Assembly: GCF_021811875.1 (NCBI RefSeq)
Contig: NZ_JAJBJD010000020.1
Location: forward strand, 1-9,960
From: Candidatus Bandiella numerosa
GTDB lineage: Bacteria; Pseudomonadota; Alphaproteobacteria; Rickettsiales; Midichloriaceae
DNA: 9,960 nt
Direction: 5' to 3'
The notes under the pieces were generated by a model. The model was not told the origin of the DNA and did not search any database. It saw only the letters and a list, made by a program, of their open reading frames with translations. Numbering within the stretch: the stretch's first letter is position 1; each line of letters starts with the position of its first letter. Positions 6,679-9,960 of the stretch are shown in pieces. The position numbers and the translations under genes are program-made.

Positions 6679-8475
6679 TTAATACACCCTTTTTACTGGA
6701 GGGAAAAATTCAACATCGTCAGTTAGTGTTTTTTTAGACACTTCACTATAATCAATTTTGACTTTACCTGTTTTTCCATTTAACTCAATCAAGGTATGCT
6801 TCATCCATTTTTTATCATCTCTTTCTTTATAATCTTCTCTGGCATGCGCACCTCTTGATTCTTGCCTATTATATGCTGCTGATATAGTTACAAGTGCTTG
6901 AGATCTAAGGTTATCCAATTCTAAAGCTTCAACTAAATCACTATTCCAGATCATACTTCTATCAGAAATTCCAATATCCTCAAACGAATTATATATATCA
7001 TGCATATAGTTCACGCCCTCTTTTAATGAATCTTCCGTACGAAATACAGCTGCATGCTTTTGCATTGTTTTTTGCATATCTAATCTAATTTTTGATGTAG
7101 GAAGATTACCATTTGAGTGTCTTATTTTATCAAATCTATCTAAAATTTTCTCAATATATTTATTTGGAACATCAGGTTTTTTATCATCAGATTTTATTAA
7201 TTCTGAAGCCCTGATCGAAGCTGCTCTACCAAACACGATTAAATCGAGTAATGAATTTGAACCAAGCCTATTTGCACCATGCACCGATACACAAGAAGCT
7301 TCACCAATAGACATGAGACCAGGAACAATTTTCATACTTTTGCCACTTTTACTCAAAACTTCTCCATGGAAATTAGTTGGGATTCCACCCATATTATAAT
7401 GCACCGTTGGAATTACTGGAATAGGTTCTTTTGTCACATCCACTCCGGCAAAAACTTTTGCTGTTTCTGAAATACCAGGTAGCCTTTTATGAATTACATC
7501 AGCATCTAGATGTGATAAAACTAAGTGTATATACTCACCATCTTCGCCACACCCTCTGCCTTCACGTATTTCTACCGTCATAGCTCTACTAACAACGTCT
7601 CTTGAGGCTAAATCTTTTACCGAAGGAGCATAACGCTCCATAAATCTTTCTCCGTCTTTATTAATTAAATAACCACCCTCTCCCCTAACTCCCTCTGTTA
7701 TTAAACAGCCAGAGCCATATACACCTGTTGGATGAAATTGTACAAATTCCATATCTTGTAAAGCTAAATCAGCCCTTAAAGCCATGCCTCCGCCATCTCC
7801 TGTACATGTATGTGCTGATGTTGCAGAAAAATATGCTCTACCGTAACCACCTGTAGCCAGAACAACTAAATTTGCACTAAATTTATGGATGGTGCCTTCT
7901 TCAAGAGAATATGCAAGAACTCCTATAAATTCGCCAGCATCATTTTTTATCAGATCAATTGTAAAATATTCAACAAAAAATTCTGCATCAGCTTTTAGGC
8001 ATTGTTGATATAGGGTATGCAGTATAGCGTGCCCAGTTCTATCAGCTGCCGCACATGTTCTTTGTGCAGGCTCTCCCTTACCATACTCTGTAGTCATACC
8101 ACCAAATGGTCTTTGATAAATTTTACCTTCTTTTGTTCTGGAAAATGGAACACCATAATGTTCAAGTTCGATAATAGATTCTGCAGCATTTTTGCACATA
8201 TATTCAATGGCATCCTGGTCACCCAACCAGTCAGAACCTTTAACAGTGTCGTACATATGCCAACGCCAATCATCCTTCCCCATATTACCTAGTGATGCAC
8301 TAATTCCTCCCTGTGCTGCTACTGTGTGACTTCTAGTGGGAAATACTTTTGTTATACAAGCTGTTTTTAGTTTTTTTTCAGCCATGCCAAGAGTTGCTCT
8401 CAAACCAGCACCACCTGCACCAACAACTATAACGTCATACTTATGCTCAATTATATCATACGATTTTGTATTCAT
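6679..8475 (-). CDS. sdhA: succinate dehydrogenase flavoprotein subunit
   Basis: SdhA is the catalytic subunit of complex II. It oxidises succinate to fumarate and passes electrons through FAD to the iron-sulfur subunit. The 598 residues are full length. The dinucleotide-binding glycines are GAGGAG at 19-24. The covalent FAD attachment is H50 in [11 protein letters not shown]. Substrate and catalytic residues line up with E. coli SdhA: H248 in FHPTG, T260 and E261, R292 in SRDVVSRA, H359 in HYNMGG and R403 in [10 protein letters not shown]. The C-terminus ends [12 protein letters not shown]. The gene starts one base after the sdhD stop codon, so the two are translationally coupled. sdhB does not follow; the next genes downstream are the toxin-antitoxin/recombinase block. 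The iron-sulfur subunit must be encoded elsewhere. Confidence 0.98.
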   Translation of the reverse strand: MNTKSYDIIEHKYDVIVVGAGGAGLRATLGMAEKKLKTACITKVFPTRSHTVAAQGGISASLGNMGKDDWRWHMYDTVKGSDWLGDQDAIEYMCKNAAESIIELEHYGVPFSRTKEGKIYQRPFGGMTTEYGKGEPAQRTCAAADRTGHAILHTLYQQCLKADAEFFVEYFTIDLIKNDAGEFIGVLAYSLEEGTIHKFSANLVVLATGGYGRAYFSATSAHTCTGDGGGMALRADLALQDMEFVQFHPTGVYGSGCLITEGVRGEGGYLINKDGERFMERYAPSVKDLASRDVVSRAMTVEIREGRGCGEDGEYIHLVLSHLDADVIHKRLPGISETAKVFAGVDVTKEPIPVIPTVHYNMGGIPTNFHGEVLSKSGKSMKIVPGLMSIGEASCVSVHGANRLGSNSLLDLIVFGRAASIRASELIKSDDKKPDVPNKYIEKILDRFDKIRHSNGNLPTSKIRLDMQKTMQKHAAVFRTEDSLKEGVNYMHDIYNSFEDIGISDRSMIWNSDLVEALELDNLRSQALVTISAAYNRQESRGAHAREDYKERDDKKWMKHTLIELNGKTGKVKIDYSEVSKKTLTDDVEFFPPVKRVY

Positions 8476-8476
8476 T

Positions 8477-8881
8477 TTAGCTCATACCCGAAAAATATCT
8501 AAATAATAAATGATAAAAAATAAAATTAATGATAGTGACAAAATAAGTTAAAATACAAACAGCAATTAAAACCTTATCCAATAAATGATACAAAGCTTTA
8601 CACTGTATATAGTCCTTCATTATATCATTCATACCTAAATAACCATGATATAAAAAAAATAAAATAAATATTGCAATTAGTGCAAAATTCATGGGATGAG
8701 AAATAAAGAGGATCACATTTTCAGAAGATGAGTGCCTAATTAGGCCAATTACGGAAAATATTAACCAAATAAAAAGTGGTACTAATATAATTGCTGTGTA
8801 TCTCTGCTTTATAAAATGCAATGTACCAAATTTAGAACTTCCTTGTCCTTTGACTTTGCCAGCTAAATTTTTTAAACTCAT
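8477..8881 (-). CDS. sdhD: succinate dehydrogenase membrane anchor subunit
   Basis: SdhD is one of the two small membrane subunits of complex II that bind heme b and ubiquinone. The 134 residues have three hydrophobic segments, at about 29-47, 57-79 and 101-125. H79 in [16 protein letters not shown] corresponds to the heme ligand H71 of E. coli SdhD. D90-Y91 fall at the same distance as the quinone-site D82-Y83 there. The N-terminus has the expected pattern of small basic residues followed by FIKQRYTAI. It starts 11 bases after the sdhC stop, and its stop is one base before sdhA. The family is poorly conserved, but the histidine spacing and gene order make the call safe. Confidence 0.92.
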   Translation of the reverse strand: MSLKNLAGKVKGQGSSKFGTLHFIKQRYTAIILVPLFIWLIFSVIGLIRHSSSENVILFISHPMNFALIAIFILFFLYHGYLGMNDIMKDYIQCKALYHLLDKVLIAVCILTYFVTIINFIFYHLLFRYFSGMS

Positions 8882-8892
8882 GACCTAATTAA

Positions 8893-9282
8893 TTATAAAA
8901 TGATTGCGTACCAAAAAAATACAGTGAGAGCAGTAGACATAATTATGGCTAACCACCCAGTTAAATTTACTGTTTTTATTTCCATTAATTTACCTGCATC
9001 CCAAAATAAATACCTAATGCCAGTGCACATGTGATAAAAAATACAATAACTAAACAATATAACAATAGATAGAAAAAATTTATTTTTCATAACGTAAGTT
9101 AAAATAGCACCAAAAGCTTCTAGTGTATTACTTTTAAAGGTATACATATTTGTAATCCAGAGAATTAAAAGGAATCCAAAAAACATGATTACACCTGTAA
9201 TTCTATGCATGATTGATAAAATTGAGGATATTTGTGGCTTATAAATGGTTAGATGGGGAGATAGTGGACGTGTTTCCTTCAT
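8893..9282 (-). CDS. sdhC: succinate dehydrogenase cytochrome b556 subunit
   Basis: SdhC is the larger membrane anchor of complex II and shares heme b and the quinone site with SdhD. The 129 residues open with the family signature RPLSPHLTIYKPQ. SSILSIMHRITGV follows, in which S23 and R27 keep the spacing of the E. coli quinone-site residues S27 and R31. The heme ligand H84 is in FYHMCTGIRYLFWD. There are three membrane helices. It is the first gene of sdhCDA and starts at ATG 9280-9282, with a candidate promoter at 9315-9342 and no strong Shine-Dalgarno site. Confidence 0.96.
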   Translation of the reverse strand: MKETRPLSPHLTIYKPQISSILSIMHRITGVIMFFGFLLILWITNMYTFKSNTLEAFGAILTYVMKNKFFLSIVILFSYCIFYHMCTGIRYLFWDAGKLMEIKTVNLTGWLAIIMSTALTVFFWYAIIL

Positions 9283-9314
9283 CGAAAATAATTCAATTGT
9301 TAGTTATATACATA

Positions 9315-9342
9315 ATGATAATGTTATTTTTTGTTAATTCAA
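9315..9342 (-). promoter_or_regulatory. promoter of the sdhCDA operon
   Basis: On the minus strand a -35 box TTGAAT (9337-9342) and a -10 box TATCAT (9315-9320) are 16 bases apart. Transcription would start near 9308, about 26 bases before sdhC. The match to the sigma70 consensus is good for such A+T-rich DNA, but not decisive. Confidence 0.45.
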
Positions 9343-9462
9343 GCCATTTAGAAGTGCATATACAACATACACTAATGCAGCTAATATCCAAAGGCAGAAT
9401 TTTCAAAAAGCTAAATTTATTTGCGATGAAGCTGTGCATGTGATAGCTACTTTCTAAAATTG

Positions 9463-9587
9463 AAGGGTCAGTGCTCTGTTATGTCTATATCTCCATTAAG
9501 TTAAGCGCTGCCCTTTTTAAACTCATACCCAAAGGAATGAATAACAACATAAGATATTTATTTATAAAAATATTCCCAAGGGTCAGT
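9463..9587. repeat. ten-base direct repeat AAGGGTCAGT, two copies
   Basis: AAGGGTCAGT occurs at 9463-9472 and again at 9578-9587, 115 bases apart in the same orientation. The second copy continues as TCACGC. The segment between is non-coding. The pair could be target-site duplications or ends of a removed element, or chance. Confidence 0.3.
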
Positions 9588-9607
9588 TCACGCATGAATG
9601 TGGAGCG

Positions 9608-9880
9608 TTGATAATATCGCAGGTAGTGGAGAAGGACTCAGACACAATAAAGCAATGTTTATTTATATTAAAGGCATATGAAAAAATTAGTAAGCATTTA
9701 GAAAGCTTAATGGAAATAATAGCTAAGGCTGAAGGTGATGAGATGATATGGCCAAGTACGATGTATGGACCTGAGGAGATACTTGGGAAGATAGATGCGA
9801 AAGATTTAGAAGAAGGATTCGAAATTGTGATTGAAAGACCATTGCATAATAGGCAGAAAGAAACATATATGATAGAATGA
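9608..9880 (+). CDS. unrecognised protein, possibly 5'-truncated
   Basis: I do not recognise this 90-residue product. From TTG 9608 it reads IISQVVEKDSDTIKQCLFIL. A helical segment follows (KAYEKISKHLESLMEIIAKA), then an acidic part, MIWPSTMYGPEEILGKIDAK, ending NRQKETYMIE. It is soluble-looking, with no signal peptide or membrane helix. The start is uncertain. The TTG has only a GGAG two bases before it, a GTG at 9626 is also possible, and the frame stays open back to 9545 (IPKGQFTHECGA), so the true N-terminus may have been lost. The first in-frame ATG is at residue 35. The next gene starts 31 bases after its stop, so the two probably form an operon running away from sdhC. It could be a phage or mobile-element gene, but nothing proves this. 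Confidence 0.5.
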   Translation: MIISQVVEKDSDTIKQCLFILKAYEKISKHLESLMEIIAKAEGDEMIWPSTMYGPEEILGKIDAKDLEEGFEIVIERPLHNRQKETYMIE

Positions 9881-9911
9881 AAAGATAAGTACATACGAAA
9901 GAGGAGGCAAA

Positions 9912-9960
9912 ATGTCATTTTTAGTAAGAGAAGCAGAAGAACGTATAGAGAAGAGTAAGT
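9912..9960 (+). CDS. start of an unrecognised gene, cut by the window edge
   Basis: An ATG at 9912-9914 follows a strong Shine-Dalgarno sequence GAGGAGG (9901-9907) with a four-base spacer. This is by far the best ribosome binding site in the window. The 16 visible codons read MSFLVREAEERIEKSK and remain open at the edge. The charged, helical start is not enough to name it. It lies 31 bases after the preceding open frame on the same strand. Confidence 0.55.
   Translation, partial: MSFLVREAEERIEKSK

Larger units (their letters stand above)
9283..9607. other. intergenic region upstream of sdhC
   Basis: The sdhC promoter lies at 9315-9342. On the plus strand, 9338-9457 is an open stretch that reads like coding sequence (TNAANIQRQNFQKAKFICDE) but has no start, so it may be a gene fragment. 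The ten-base sequence AAGGGTCAGT occurs twice, at 9463-9472 and 9578-9587. The rest shows nothing I can name. Confidence 0.4.

Noticed and set aside
9213..9443. Plus-strand open frame of 76 codons across the sdhC start
   Set aside because: Its first part is antisense to the conserved sdhC N-terminus and no signal supports its start.
9583..9918. Minus-strand open frame of 111 codons opposite the last plus-strand genes
   Set aside because: Rich in Ser, Ile and Cys without motifs, and it covers the strong plus-strand ribosome binding site at 9901-9907. The plus-strand frame is better balanced and continues into a clear gene start.

Overview
The window is strongly A+T-rich and carries compact mitochondria-like respiratory genes (cytochrome b, succinate dehydrogenase) next to the ribosomal protein/RNA polymerase alpha operon. 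Short accessory genes, broken genes and a toxin-antitoxin/recombinase cassette lie between them. Protein sequences and gene content point to a host-associated alphaproteobacterium of the order Rickettsiales. I cannot fix the genus from sequence alone.

Layout, left to right. Bases 1-365 hold no gene I can support. A minus-strand GNAT acetyltransferase follows (366-807), split by a frameshift. Then comes petB (878-2089, minus), which stands alone without petA or petC. A 397-base gap (2090-2486) contains a possible small broken reading frame and a good promoter for the plus-strand operon rpsM-rpsK-rpoA-rplQ (2487-4710). Convergent to that operon is an intact second GNAT gene (4817-5227, minus). 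Next is a minus-strand tricistron of ribbon-helix-helix antitoxin, RelE-type toxin and serine recombinase (6459-5368), whose genes overlap by 1 and 11 bases. The succinate dehydrogenase genes sdhC-sdhD-sdhA (9282-6679, minus) follow, without sdhB. The last ~350 bases on the plus strand hold an unrecognised open frame and the start of another gene with a very strong ribosome binding site. They may be the edge of a mobile or phage-like segment.

The core functions are electron transport at the inner membrane (complex II, which feeds quinol to the cytochrome bc1 complex that includes PetB) and transcription/translation. The accessory genes sit exactly at the joints between core operons, which suggests that rearrangement and insertion have happened there. 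The strongest candidate for something unusual is the translationally coupled antitoxin-toxin-recombinase operon. The unrecognised pair at the right edge is the second place to look. No tRNA, rRNA, CRISPR array or complete insertion sequence is visible.
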